The translations under genes and the position numbers were made by a program. Below, in pieces: positions 33,210-46,509 of a stretch of DNA of 64,000 bases (the first letter of the stretch is position 1; the number at the start of each line of letters is the position of its first letter). This DNA is from Dryococelus australis. Lineage: Eukaryota > Arthropoda > Insecta > Phasmatodea > Phasmatidae. The notes under the pieces were generated by a model that was not told where the DNA came from, did not search any database, and was given only the letters and a program-made list of their open reading frames with translations. The stretch is taken from the NCBI GenBank assembly GCA_029891345.1, contig CM057000.1, positions 129,493,338-129,557,337 of the forward strand. The letters run 5' to 3'.

Positions 33210-34350
33210 CTCACGAGCATAATAAAAGTTTTAAATTTTTCATTTAAGTAGTAAAGAAACCAATCTTAATGTCCATGTTTGTTTGCATCTGACTCAAAAA
33301 TTACAAGATTTTTTTTAAATTGAAATATTAATCACTTCAAATCAATGTTAATATAAACAAGTGTCTCATACACACAATTTTCAGTGCATTAGATTGATAC
33401 ACTAATGTATGAAACTGTATATTGAGAGGCAAATGTACATGTGAGGCTTGGAGAGATACGTTTACACTGCCCTGGGGTGACCTCATTTCCTCCCCTTACA
33501 TGTTTGGGAGAGTAAGTTGGTTGCCTAGCAACCAGTGTGGTGTCCTCGTGACCAACGAAGTAGGGACAAAAGAGCCTTTGGGGGGACAGCCTGAGCAGTT
33601 CGGCATGTCTCCTATCCTCTGCTCTTCACATGTTTTGCAACGCTCACGCCAAACCACCGATTTTAATGCATTGTTTCCCAGTTTTTTTCTTTTTTTTTTT
33701 ACTACGACATACCGATTAAGGGTAACAACATTACAACACGCATATTTTGTAGTTTATCTCATCTCTAATTAACAAATTTTTTAATAGATTTTGATGACAA
33801 CTGATTACATTTTTACTAATATTTTTCTATTTTTGTATAACATTTTTGGAATTTTTTGTTGATTTCCGAAAATGACCTCAAAATTGCTACTCTGCAAATT
33901 TTGCTCACATAAAATCTAACACTGTTGTTCTGCATGAAGCATCAAGCATGTTACACACTTACAATAGTGCCTAGCAGGAAAGAGAGGAAAGTTTGACATA
34001 TTTTTATTTGTGCGTGCAGCCTAACTGGTGTGGCCCCGTCAAACATTTTAAGAGAATTTCGCCAGATATTTTTGTTTTACAGATTTTGACCTACCATTTG
34101 ATTGCAGCAACATAACCCCTAGCCTACATTTTAATGCTGCATGCTAACATACATATTTTTTAGTGTATTTTGAGTGCAATTTTTTGAATTTTTACAGACA
34201 ATTTTTTTATATTTTTCTTAAATTTTTGTGATTTGAAGTATTATGAGAATGTTTTCTTAAAATTGCTGCTTCCTCAATATTGGGGGTTGTAAAATCTATG
34301 GTTTACTTTAATATATTTGAGTAATGTTCAGTTAATAATTTTTGTTGCAG
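33210..34350. other. MKRN2OS-like intron 2, right part
   Basis: Very AT-rich and T-rich; no gene recognised. The plus-strand frame 33422-33772 has no known domain. It ends with the acceptor tract TTTTTGTTGCAG. Confidence 0.5.
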
Positions 34351-34557
34351 TGATTACCTGAACACTAAAGACCTGCATATAGGAGTGACAACCTCACAGG
34401 GAGAAGTGGTGGAATTTGACAGGGAAGGTGTTAAGAAGAATGAAGCAGCGTTGTGGCAGCAGTGCCTCGTGGTTGATGGTGCGGCAGGACCATGGAGCGA
34501 GCACTGGGACTCCACTCTCCAGGAGGTGTCTGGACGGCCTTGCTGGACGTCTTTCAG
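34351..34557 (+). CDS. mkrn2os-like: MKRN2OS-like protein, exon 3
   Basis: A 207-nt exon, acceptor TTTGTTGCAG|, donor TTTCAG|GTAGTC, phase 2 on both sides. One base completes His70, then 68 codons: DYLNTKDLHIGVTTSQGEVV, EFDREGVKK, LWQQCLVVD, WSEHWDSTLQEVSGRPCWTS. DLHIG(V/I)T..G.VVEFD..GV is the best conserved block of the family. No stops or frameshifts, in contrast to all surrounding retroelement reading frames. Confidence 0.78.
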
Positions 34558-34769
34558 GTAGTCAACACAGTCCTGCAACTTCTCTCTTGCTTCCCATCAT
34601 ACTTTCCATCATTTTTTTCCCTCAAAATGGTTTGGTTGTGTTAGTTTTTTTATTTTTCGTATGCATTTTAGTTTGCTATTTTTAAGTTTTTATGACACAA
34701 TAGAACCATTGTGTGATGACAGATAATGATGGCTTGATAAATTACCACTATTACGAATTACTATCCTGT

Positions 34770-37420
34770 TTCTTCCACAGGGTGTGTAATGTGATCTTTC
34801 TGTCCTCATGCGTTTTCTTTAGATCGTCTGGAGGTACCATCCTATCCCATTCTTCCATTTTTTCTTCTGCAACTTTGTCCTCACCTGGATGTTGTGTCAA
34901 GAGCGTCAGGAAAGACGTTCTCTGTCCCTCGGCAGTGTTCGATATCATACAAAAACTCTTGTAACAGTAGCCCCCATCTTGTCAGCTTTGCCCTTTCTTC
35001 CTTGGTTTTGTGAAGCCGTAGCAGTGCTAGGTGGTCTGTTCTTAGTATGAACTGATGGTTCTCCAGGTAACGGCAATACCTCTTTATGGCCCGCACCACA
35101 GCAAGTCACTCTTGTTCACTCACTGAATATTTCTTTTCAGTTTCTGTTAGTGTTACGCTGGCATGTCCAATTATCTGTTTTTCTCCCTGGACTCCTCTTG
35201 GTATAATACTGCTCCCATGCCAACTCTGCTTGCATCAGTCTGCAAGATCAGTGTTCTGTCGGGATCTGGACGATGGAGCCAAAGTAGTTAGTGGAATTTA
35301 TGCTTTACCTCGTCAAAGGCTTCCTGAAGGTTTCTCATCTATTTGTACCTTTCATCATTATGTTTTCTTCCAAGTGTGGGACATAGACCCTCTACCAGCT
35401 ACAAGTGCCCAGGAACTGTCGGAGTTCCTATCTGGATTTTTGGGCCTCTGCTTCCAAAATGGTGGTCACGAACTCTGGGATAGCCTCATTTCCTTTTGGA
35501 GTTACTATGTGGCCCAGATGTATGATTTTATCGTTACCGAAATGGCATTTCTGAAGTTTACAACTCAGACCATGAATCTGTAGTCGTTCTAACACCAGAC
35601 TCTGGTAACGTTTATGCGCATTCCAATTATCAGAGTACACAATGATGTCGTCTAGGTATGCATAGCAAAATTTGCTCACATAATCCACTAGGACCTCCAT
35701 CAGCATCTATTTCTGAAACATGGAAGGAGCATTTTTCAGCCCAAAAGGCATTACCCGAAACTACAGAGTGAGTGAGTGAGTTATGAGATTTGGGCAGCTC
35801 TTAACAGCAAGGCCTTGAGAGCCTATCCAAAACTGCAGTGTTTCTTCATCAGGGGTAGTAAAGGCTGTAAAATGTCGGGATCCTGGTTTCGTGGGTATTT
35901 GCCAGTATCCATTGTGTAAGTCCAGAGGTTAACTGTGGAAGGCGTTGCATCGTAGATGACTGCATTAAGAGTCCTGTAATTCATGCAGAATATCAGTTCT
36001 CCATCCTTCTTTGGTACCAGCACTACACTTGAGTTGTAAGGGGAACTAACCGCTTCCACTAGACACTGGCATTTCATTGACTGGACCTGCTCAGTGATGA
36101 TGTCTTTCTTGATAGGAGAAGGTTGGCCCTGCTTTACTCGTACTGGCTGGTCCATTTTTATGAGGATCTCATGGTCTATGCTTCTGGTCTGTTTCATGGG
36201 TTCTTGGCTGTAAAGACGCATATTGTTCCAGTATTTCCATGTTCTGCCGCCTGGTTCTATGGTAGTAGGTGTTGGACCTCTTCCCACTCTTTCTGAATGC
36301 TTTCCGAGATCCAAGGTAGGATCACTCTTTCTTGAATTTCTGGATGGCTTCTTTTTCCCAAGCATTCAAGCCCACTTTCTTGCTTTTCCATCAAGGGTAA
36401 TCCCAGTATCTATTCTTCGCCTAGATAATGAGACACGTAGAATGTTTCCTCATCTTCGATCATTCTCCCTATCTGGAAGGTTAGCGTTGTGGTTTCTTCT
36501 AGTTTCAGCTAACTGCTGGGCTCTGCCAGGTGAACTGTTTGATTTGTGGGGATGATGGGTCTTTGTTCTATGGAGATTCTATCAGGATTCTTGGTACCTC
36601 AGCATCGGAGTCTTCCTCACTCAATCCTTTAGGTTGTTTGGAGTTCATTCCTTGGGCCCCCGTTTCTGGTTGCCTGGGTTGGCGGGTCCTGTTCTTGGCC
36701 CAGTTTTGGCATTTCCTACCCGTTCTTGTTGGGTTCTTTCTATTCTTTGTTCCTCCTTATTTTATCTTGGTTTCCTTGTCTGGTTGGGGCAGTTTCGTTT
36801 TCAGTGCCCTGACGTGCTGCAACCCACGTAAACTGAGATCCATAGTGGTTTTGGGCCTTGGCAGATGGGCAGTTGAGGGTGGTACCTCCTCTGTACCTCG
36901 TACCTCTATAGTCTGCTCGCTAGGTTCCATATTGTTTCTTTCTTGATCCTGCTCTTCCAACTTTGCTCTCTTTGCTAATTTCTCCACTGACAGTGTCCTG
37001 ATATTCAGGTGTAATAGATCTATGTTTAGAGGAAAGTTTCCATTTACCTTCTCCTCTGGATACATTCAGTTTTATAGTTATATTTTCCTGTGGATAAAGA
37101 TTTCTCCTTTTCCTCTTTCTCCTTGGAGTTAGCCATAAAGTTCCCTGGTTAATTTCTGCTATAAGTTCCAGCCCCGAACCAGCCTTGTAGACATTCTTTT
37201 AATACTTCCCAGGTTCCCACAAAATCTTCACATTTGTGTCGCCTTTTTTGTGTTTATTCTCCCAGCTGTCTCCGCGTAGCGTCTACCCACTGTGAGCAAG
37301 GTATGCCATTTTCTTCCAGCAATATCTCTCACATTTTGGTAAACATCTGCAGGTTCTTGTGTCCCTTTCCTCAGAATTCAGGCAGTACCAGTAGTAGCGC
37401 TAGGAATAGTAATGCTTTGT
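34770..37420 (-). pseudogene. Gypsy-type pol remnant (protease-RT-RNase H)
   Basis: Minus strand, 5' to 3': a gag/protease-like region (about 37065-36400) with FYVSHYLGEE and ILGLPLMEK; RT with VSSPYNSSVVLVPKKDGELI (about 36060-35990), then YAYLDDIIVYSDNW (about 35660, catalytic YLDD intact), KCHFGNDKIIHLGHIVTPKG; RNase H with FILRTDHLALLRLH (about 35050) and a following EFLYDIEHCRGTENVFPDAL. Integrase and LTRs are absent. Multiple stops. A SINE fragment is inserted at 35763-35823. The left edge lies about 215 bp past exon 3 of the MKRN2OS-like gene. Confidence 0.85.
35763..35823 (-). repeat. SINE family 1, tail fragment
   Basis: GAGTGAGTGAGTTATGAGAT and CAGCTCTTAACAGCAAGG match the 3' tail of the SINE copies at 15947 and 22988. 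It lies within the Gypsy RT sequence. Confidence 0.8.
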
Positions 37421-37440
37421 AACACGTGGCTTTGAATAAA

Positions 37441-38140
37441 AATGGGGAAAGTGTGTATGGGTTACAGTGCAGTATTTAAGTTACAAGTAGTGCGATACGC
37501 AGAGGAAAATAGTAATCGAGCTGCTGCAAGAAAGTTGACTGTTAATGCACAGTGCATTCGGGAGTGGTGCCGGCAAAAATAAAAGCTACAAAGTGCACCT
37601 AACAACAAATTTGTGTTTCGTGGCAAGGCATGTGCGTGTCCAGAAGTAGGAAGAGAAATTGTTTGAGTTCATCATGAATTTAAGAAAAGATGGATATTCT
37701 GTTTCTACTGAAATGCTGCAGTTGGAAGCATGTAAAATAGCTCGTAAACTCAACATTGAGCCGGCAAAATTCAAAGCACGTTATGGATGGGTACAAAGAT
37801 TTATGAAGGGAAAGCTGCTTTCTATTTGCCGCAGAACCACATTGGCACAAAAAATGCCAGAAAGATACGACAGAAAGCTACTAGATTTTCAAAGGTACGT
37901 GATTGCTCTACGATAACAGAAAGAGTATCTTTTATCGCAAATCGGCAACGCTGATCAAACACTGCGCATGGATCCTGGCTGCATGGTGATCAATCACCGA
38001 GGAAATGATTGCCAAGAGTTGCAAAGTGACTGGCATATCGTGCACACTGCACTGTACAGACTATTTCATGCTGCAACATGTGAACACATCATCAGGTAGT
38101 GATTCAAGCAGCGATGGAAGTGACTGTGATTTTTAATATT
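37441..38140 (+). pseudogene. pogo/Tigger-like transposase, internally deleted
   Basis: N-terminal Psq/CENP-B-type HTH: MGKVCMGYSAVFKLQVVRYA, NRAAARKLTV, CIREWC. Then the second HTH with VSTEMLQLEACKIARKLNIE, RYGWVQRFMKG, RRTTLAQKMPERYD and LLDFQRYVIALR. The start of the DDE domain (QIGNAD) follows a stop. It then skips to an acidic serine-rich tail (SGSDSSSDGSDCDF-like, 38095-38135), so most of the catalytic domain is deleted. An in-frame stop near 37581 adds to the damage. Confidence 0.82.
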
Positions 38141-38527
38141 GTTTACACGTGCTTATGTTTTGATTTATTCATTTAGCATTGGTATTTCTTTCTTGGCCTT
38201 TTTTTAAATTATCATAAAAATACAGTGAATTAAGACTACTGTTCTATTTTTTTTTTTTTTTTTCGTGTTATGACGATTGAAGAAGGAACATGGTGGCCAC
38301 CATATTTGTTTACGTGAGTACCGGTAATAAACAGAACTTTTTTTTTTTAATAAAAATATCTTTTAAAGGGATTGTTTATTTTATTAGTTGTAATCTAATT
38401 ATAGTTTGGCTCTTTTAAGTTACATTAGTAGCCAGAAATAACAGATTTCAGGGCAGTCATTTTACGATTCTAATTATCTCGTGTATAACAGCCTCCCAAG
38501 AGGGTGGTAGAAACCCTCAATGCACAA
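38141..38527. other. Intron 3 sequence, nothing recognised
   Basis: AT-rich with T-runs at 38247-38263 and 38339-38348. Confidence 0.5.
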
Positions 38528-38970
38528 GCCATGTATACTCAACAGAGGGGAACACCTCAGGCCACCGCCACACCAGGGCTGGAAAAGGGGGTAGGGATGG
38601 GACTAATGTAGGGTTAGGAAGTATTCCTTGATGTTGGAATCAGACACAGACTGGCACTAGCTACCTTAGGTGGGGCCGTGACAACTGTCCATCTAGGGAT
38701 TCCTAGTCAAGCATGCCATGTATACTCAATATAGAGGGGTACACCACAGGCCAGCCTTCATCTGTAAGGGGAAGGTGATTGTCCCTTAGTCTCGAGAAAT
38801 ATCGAAGTAGTCCATTTGAGATTTACTGCTCATGGAACTGCCCCAAGTATTGACACTGGTTGCCCCGACCAGTGATAGTCTGTGTCAGTGATAGTGATAG
38901 TGGCGGTCCCCAGGCAAGTGAGTCATATATACCCAGCAGAAGGGAACACTACAGGCCGGCATCCACCGGC
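38528..38970. repeat. Three diverged direct repeats in intron 3
   Basis: CCATGTATACTCAACAGAGG...AACACCTCAGGCC (38528), CCATGTATACTCAATATAGA...TACACCACAGGCC (38709) and TCATATATACCCAGCAGAAG...AACACTACAGGCC (38925) recur at about 180-215 bp spacing, each followed by a CC(A/T)-rich segment. Probably part of an unidentified repeat family; no coding seen to 39700. Confidence 0.65.
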
Positions 38971-39943
38971 AGCCAGCTTTGCCACAGTCAATTTCGTTCA
39001 GCTGTTGCCCAGGATTTCCCTATTCTTAGTACTAAAGAATGAAATTGGAGTGTTGTCAGACCGTCTCTTTAATCGTAGCCTGCACGCCACCACCAGCCAA
39101 CTAATGTATTGCCAACAGGCTTACGAAAACTCCTAAACCCATGTGGATTTCCTTTTTGTCTCCATATAGGGGAGCAAACAAGTTTCATGTGTCCATCAAC
39201 TGAATAACAATGGCTGCCCTATCCTTTACAAAGGATGCCATTCATCGGTCCTATACACTGATCATCTCACAATGGTTGCTCAAACAAAATAGCCACAGGC
39301 AATTATGTTTTTTTTTCTGATTTTAAACTGGCAAGCTCCCAAATCCTGCTATGCCAGCATGACCTCCTTCACAGTTTTGTGAGCCATCTGGCAATGGTTG
39401 GAGAATGGGATTCGTTTCAGGGCAAGCCCTATACACCATAGGTCGGGGTTATTATGTTTAAAAGGGGCACATGCATAGTGACTATAGCAGGGTTGTGCGG
39501 TGCCATGGCCACAATTGCAGCCATGGACACACCCCGAAAGAGGAATGGTCTAGATGGGAGGGCACTGGGAAAATCTGTGCAACAGTCACGGATGATAAAT
39601 GTATATATTCCTTTAACTGGATTAGGGCGGGAGAAAGTAGGGTAATTTATTAGTTAGCAAAGATAGACTTGTGTGGGATTGTCGTGGGGTGATATGAAAT
39701 TAGTGGGAAGCTGGAATGTAACCAGTCACGCTATGTGGTCTTGGTGGTGAGGGACAGAACTGAGCCACCCACCCGACAGACACCAGTCATCTCTCTGCAA
39801 CAAAGAAAAAAGTTTTAGTGTTACAGGCAATTAAAAGAGAAAGAAATTTTAGTTTTTAATAATGTGTACATCACCATGTTTGCTACCTTGCTTGCAGCTT
39901 TGTGTAGTAATATGTGTGTTTGAGTGTGCATATTAGAATAGGT

Positions 39944-40245
39944 GTGCCTCCGCACAACCCTCACCAGCTGCGGCAGAGAGCACACGACGTCTGCTGCCTT
40001 GGAATCGGCTGCAGCGAGGGGCCATACAGACATGCATGCATATATACATACATACATACAGCTGTTGGATGAGAGAAGTGTTTCTGCGCATGTGAGTGTA
40101 TTATAGTGTACGTTGTATAATGTGTGTACCTCTACACATACCCCACCAGCTGCTGCAGAGAGTTCACAATGCTTGCCATTTTGGAATGGGCAGTGGTGAA
40201 GGGCCGTACACACAAACAGCTGTCAGATGAGAGGAGTGTTTCAGC
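39944..40245. repeat. About 180-bp tandem duplication
   Basis: 39944-40085 (GTGTGCCTCCGCACA..., CACCAGCTGC(G)GCAGAGAG, GGGGCCATACAGACA, CAGCTGTTGGATGAGAG) recurs at 40125-40245 with about 80% identity by eye. A short (CATA)n run lies in the first copy (40037-40060). Confidence 0.7.
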
Positions 40246-41344
40246 ATGTGTGTAGAGCAGTGTGGTTGCAATGTAATTCATAGGGTCAGTGCCGAGCTAC
40301 GGCTATACGGTGTATGTTTTGCCATTTTCTGTGATCACACAGTGCTTCGCTAATTTTTTTGGTACATTTGCGTAAATGGCTGAAAGCCTGCTTGTATTTT
40401 TGAGCCTCGTCAGACTTGATATTTTTGTGTTGGCATTATCAGCACAGTCTGTGTAGAATTTTTATGCGAGTTTGAGGGTCTTGTCGGGGTCACAATGGTC
40501 GAGAATATATATTTTCGGGTTGACATTATCAATACAGTCTGTGTATAATTTTTCTGCGAGTTTGACAAAGTCCTGGTTCATTCTGTCAATTTTGAGTTTG
40601 TTACGCAGATTTCTAATGAGGCAGTATCTAGGCACATCTGCAGCTATTCACAGACGTTTATTTTGTATGATCTGTAATTTCTTAATATGTGTTTTTGCTG
40701 CATGTGCCCATGTAGGCACATCATAGGTAATGACAGGGTGTATAAGCATCATGTAAAGCAAATCTGCTGTATTGCATATTATTGCACATTGTCTATTTAG
40801 TATAGGATAGAGGGTAAAAGGCCTGGCATTTGCACTTGAGCATTTAGCGTCTATATCTGCTTTCCAGGTGAGTTTTTGGTCCATATGCACACCTAGATAT
40901 TTCACAACATCTTTGTGCAGTATATGTTCTGCAAAGAGTGTGATTTTTGGGTGATTGGCAGTGTGTGGTAGTGCTCTGTGCATAAAAACAATCACCTTGC
41001 TTTTTCCAACAGTTATTATAATTTGCCATTTTGTGTAAAATTCTTGAAAGGCAGTTTGTAGCTTTCGTTTTTCTAAGCCAAGTTCGTGTGAGCGACTGAA
41101 TATGACAGTGTTGTCAGCATAGCCACGGAATTGCATCAGTCGGTGGTTGGGTTCGGTAGTTCTTGTGTATAAATGTTGAATATGAATAGTACAGGGCCAA
41201 GTATGCTGCCTTGTGACACTTCAGTATAAACTGTTGTGTTTGCAAACTTTGCTCCTTTGCAGTGAAAAATTGATGCATGTCGCTCTCATGTATTATACTA
41301 CAACGATTACGACTTATCTGACTCAAGTATACCTACTTCACCCG

Positions 41345-43420
41345 AGAGAGAGTCAAACACCGCCAACTTATTATACGGACTTCACTACCCTGGACGACAA
41401 TTCCAAACACGTGAGAAATAAGGTTGCGCAAGCCAGCAGACACCCCCCCCCCCCCCCCCGGCTATGTACTGAGAGTCTACAAGCTGTCAACCGCCTAGGG
41501 GTAAAACCGAGCACTGCCGATTATGCAGGAAGCTAAGCGGCTGGGCAGAGGGTAGCTACCCCCATTCCGGCCTCGCACGAGAGGGAAGTCAAGAGGCAAC
41601 ATCACACCTCCCACAGCGGTCCAGCATGGCCCCTGTCCTTCGGACTATATAAGTCAGTACATAACCGGGCTCGCAATTTGTTCTTTCTGGGTCAGTAGCT
41701 TGCTCCTTCACTTTGTGTGCTGGGGCCATCTACCACCCAACAGTCTTCTGCAGCCACCAGAGGCTGCTACCTTGGACGTCACCAGAAGCTCTTCTGCAGC
41801 TTGCAGTTACCAGAGGCGTCATTGTCAACAACTACAACCAGCTACCAGAGGCTTCATTGTTGGCAACCACCGCCATCTACCAGAAGCTCTTCTTCTGCAT
41901 CCCGGCTCACGTTCCGCTGCTGTTTTTCCTGGACCAGCAGCCACCTCATCTTGCTAGTAGAGCAACTACACCCACTGCTATTAGAATAGTGGTCTCCTTT
42001 TATTATAATTGTTACTTCTAGACTTCCCTTGATATAGTTAGCTGCGACTGGGTTGTTTTCATAGCTGTCAACGCCACTAGTCGTCTTGAGTAGCTAGAAG
42101 CAGGTAGCTTACACCTTTAAAGTGTAGGTTACTTCCATACTCACCTTTGCTTGGTTAGGAGATAGCACACATCACTATTTATTACGTTCTTAATAAATAC
42201 AGTTTTGATCTTTCACCAAGGGTATTTATCCTAGAGGTATATTACATTGACCATTAGGAATAATACTTGCTGTGCACTGTCAGCCGAGACTGGATTTGAG
42301 TATACCAGTACTACATAGAGTAGGACTGCAGATTCCCATCAGGGATCCGTACAGCTAACCACACACACCATTCAATGGCCACCCATTCTAGACCTCTGGG
42401 GATAGAACGGTAGAGCCACCGCCACTAGTAACTCATCCAACCAGGGAGAGACAGTACTTTTGAGTTGTATCCTAATCGGAGCACCTGAATGCTGACAGGG
42501 TTATTTGTTCGAAAGCTACAGCCTGTCCCTTGTTGCGACCTACACCCAGTAGTGGCAGGAAGGTGGTCCATACGGCTCAACGCTTCTAGTTCGCCCGCCA
42601 GAGGTGGTGGGGCTTTTTGGAGCACCGAGCTCGTGCCAGGAGCCACTGCTGGAAGTACACTAAGATAGGTCACTGTCTCATGTTCACGGTGGACAGTAAC
42701 TATCATTAAGTGGTAACCCAACTTTTATGCCTTTTAAGGTAAGGCACGACCAACGGAGGAAGGAGCAAAGGACAGCCTGTATCAACGCCAAGCGATTGTG
42801 TGTACTAGCCCCTCCTACTCTTAGTAGGCAAGCTGACCGGGACAGCGCTGCACTAACCCATCTGTTAGAGAGGCCTACCTCCCCTGTGTACTCGTATATC
42901 TATTTCCTGCCTCACATACGTATTCTTAGGGAATACCACCCTGTCGTACAAGAGCTAATGCAGGGTACCAAGATAAGGTACGGAGTAGCCAACCCCAGGT
43001 TCTGGAGCCCGGAATCAGCAACTTGGAATCGATGGTACCGTGTTGGCCAACACTGTATCAAAGTCCTGCAGCCTACTGCCAGCATCACCAGTTCCAGCTA
43101 GCCTGTAGCAGCTACACCATCTTCGGCTGAAGCCTCATTGAGTAAGCCAGGTCTCACTGACACATCCCGCCAACCGATTATACAGACAGCTATTCCCACT
43201 GGGGGAAACTTTGCACCAAAGCCATCTTCACGAAAGCAGGTCACTGTACCGATAGTGCATAATTTTGTTCCCAGTCTCCAACTGATGTGCCCAGCCAGAG
43301 TCACTGGCACAAAACGTTAGCTGAACCAGTAATACCCATTTACCTGCGTGTTTGGTCTCACGCAAATCAAAACCACTGTGACAGTGCACATTACTAGATA
43401 ATCCAGCATGCGTGACAGTA
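41345..43420 (+). mobile_element. LTR-like insertion inside the Jockey RT, unclassified
   Basis: Jockey RT coding stops near 41340 and resumes near 43430. Between them lie a C-run (41443-41459), a promoter-like TATA (GGACTATATAAGTCAG, 41643), direct repeats of (G)CTACCAGAGG(C) units (41755-41890) and AATAAA (42193), as in an LTR. After it comes sequence with a 124-codon plus frame (42727-43101; VLAPPTLSRQADRD, LREYHPVVQELMQG) with no known domain. A second LTR and a target duplication were not identified. Confidence 0.45.
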
Positions 43421-46400
43421 AAAGTTCTGCTATTAAGGTAGCTGACTAATAATTTTATGTAGAAGTCAGGGAATTTTAATTAGTATAATCTGTCATGTAG
43501 GCCCACTTGAAGCACTCGATCAAAGGCCTTATCAATGTCTAATATGACTGAAAAGACATAAGTCCTCCCAGTTGAAGGAATGTGTTATATATTCAGTTCA
43601 CACAATTTGATGTGTTGTTGAGTGCTTTTGCCAGAAGCCAAACTGCTCTTCAGACAGTAAGTTGTGGCTGGTAATGTGTGCATTAATCCGCTGTTGGGTT
43701 ATATATGTATTCCGTCACCCTAGATAGAACATTTAATAGGCTAATTGGCCTTAATTTTTTATCTTTGCCTGGCTTGTGGAATACAATTACATTTGCGGCT
43801 TTCCGATCGTCTGGAAAGTGTTCCAGCTTGAGAATAGCATTGATACATGTAGCTAGCTGTGTACTCAAGGGCCAGCTCAGGGATTTTCTTTAATTTAATT
43901 TCTTGAATGCCATCAGCTCCTGCTGCTTTTCTAAAATGCATGTGGCAAATTGCAAGCTTTATTTTGTTTGACTGAGTATATTCAGGTTCATCTTTGAACG
44001 CCTTTGTTTAAAATTTAATTCACTTTGAATTTGTATCGTGAAATTCCTGTCGCAGGGGTCTTGATTTGGCTCAAACGAATTTTCTAGCACATTGGTAAAG
44101 GCTTGTATCTTTGCTTCAAGAGTGAATGCAATCTCTGTGTTAGTTTGTAAGAGTAGGGTTTTTTTTTCTATCTTATTTAAAAGGTATTTTGTTAAGCCCC
44201 ATAAGTTATTGTGTGGTGAAAGTTTAGCTAATTTTGCATCCCGTATACTGCTCGCTAGAGTGGTGCTTTGTCTGAAATGGCAGCCTGTATTTCAGTCATT
44301 CGTGCTTTGGTTTGTCAATCTTGGTATCTGGAATACTGGTCCCTTAGGCAGTTTTTCTGCGTGATTAAATCCTGTATATATTCTGCAGAAATATATCAAG
44401 TTTATGTTCGGCCACGCCTTGCTATATGATGCTTGTAAGTACATTTATAGCTTTGTCAACATTCTGTGTTGTTAGCAGAGAATCGTGCAGGTTTTCAAAA
44501 AGATAGTCCACAAAACCCCACCAGTCAGCTTTAGAATATTTTTTAATTTTCTTGGGACATTTGCTTTTGTGAATATATTATAAAAATCAATGTGAACTGG
44601 GTAATATTCTGAAGATAGGTCATGTTCAACCTGCAGGTCAAAATCCATTTGTGAACTGTTCAGCCAAGACATTAAGTACAGTATATCAGGATGTTGATTG
44701 AAATTAGGTGGGTTATAAGTTGGCTCAACTAGGGCTATTACTTGATAATTCGTAGTTGCTTGATGCCTTTGCAAGAGCATCGTATGGGCTGTTCTATTTT
44801 GTGAATTACAATTTAGGTGTTTCGCATTTATATTGCCTAGTGCGAGGAAGATATGGCCTGTATTATTATAAAGCAGATTTAGGTCAGCCTGTGTGGAGCG
44901 CCCAGGCGGGGCATAAATTACTAGAAGCTTATTGTGTTACTGGTGTAATTTTAGTTCAATACCTATAGCTTGTAATGTCGCATACGCTAGAATTGGCGAC
45001 TGGAATCACAGCTCGGTTTTACTCGCTCGCTGGAGACATGAAACATAAATAAAGGTGCCATGTAGTTCCCTTCTAGCACCCTAGTGACCTCCCACACTGG
45101 TGGAAATAATTTAGTAGAATAAAGGTTATTAACTGAAAATTGAAGTTTAAAAATAGAGAAGTAGAGATCACTGGTGCTTGCTGGTGTGGGCAAAATTTGC
45201 CACGCTCGATGTGTGTCTGAAAGCTGGTTGAAAACTGTTACCGGGCGGCTGGCACACCTGATGTAAATCACCACGTGCTTTACCCCCCCCCCCCCCCCCC
45301 CCAAACTGATGAAATAAGGGCATGGCGTAGTACGGAATCCCTTCGGATACTATGCAAACCCCCATCGCAACTACCTTACCACATCAGCTGAATTACGTAG
45401 TAGTAAAATAATTGAATTTCTAGAACATTTTCGAAAGAAAAAATATCTAGTGGTAAAATCTTTTATCTCAGATTTCTGATGCAACCTCAACTGTGATTTC
45501 AGGAAACACAAATGCATGACAGATAAACATTCTAACACAGCCAAATCTTTGAATACTGATAATCAATTACAGTTCCTCTCAAAACATAAGAAAATTAAGT
45601 ACATGTCTCAATTAAATTATTAATAACTGCATCATTACAATATTTCAGTGCTGAAAAATCTGGAAGCATTATTTCATTATGAGTGACAGAATTGTGGACA
45701 AAAATTGCTACTCTTTCGCTCCTTCCTCTCTCCTAAGGCCTGTCCTTTCTGTATATAGCATAGCGTAGGACAGAAAACAAGACTTTTGTGTAAAATGTGT
45801 CTCGTTAATTGCCGCAATTTTAATTTTATAATGATTCAAATAGCCTATGAATTCGTTCTTTTTTGAGCTAAGGCTTTGTGAATTCCAGAAAACTATAGAG
45901 TGTATGTGTAAGTGTTAATAATGTAACTGCATTATTTTGTGTTTGCAGTATGGCCAGGATTCTTAACCAGCTGTAGCAAGAATGCAATTGTCATGGTTAT
46001 TTTTTTGTGCATTTGCATAGCGTTATTCATCAGTATGGAGTATCAGATTGCATTGCAGAGAGGTTGCAATATGTTAGTCAACTCTGGGTGTTGGTTGACT
46101 AGTGTCTGACTAGTGGACTGCCTGCATAATGGCATTTGGGTCTGGCGACACAGATGTTGTCTTCATGGGAGCCTCTGGGACACTAATGTCTCGGATTGTG
46201 GGCACCTGCTTTTGTGTAGACAGTGCCGTGCCCTGATTGGCTGGAGGAGACAGGGCCTGCAGTCACCTTGGTGCTATCCGCAGTGCGTTTCTGTGATGTC
46301 TCAGGAGCTGAATTTTGGTTTTGTGTGGCATATTTGCCTTATTTTTGGCAGTTTTTTTTTTTGCCCAGAGGACACTGCTTAGCACGCTCCAACATAGATT

Positions 46401-46509
46401 CAGGTCCATGGGTATTGGAATATTTGCCAGGGGGAAAAATGTCATTTCTCTCTGCAGTCACTTGTATGTGTTGAATGTGGGTACTAGCTGTGGCTGTTGC
46501 TGGGCCTGT

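Noticed and set aside
33422-33772. 116-codon plus-strand frame in intron 2
   Set aside because: No known domain and ends in poly-Phe from a T-run; lacks matching splice sites to the MKRN2OS-like exons.
36223-36946. Long plus-strand frames (110 and 138 codons)
   Set aside because: Hydrophobic shadows of the minus-strand Gypsy gag/pol remnant.
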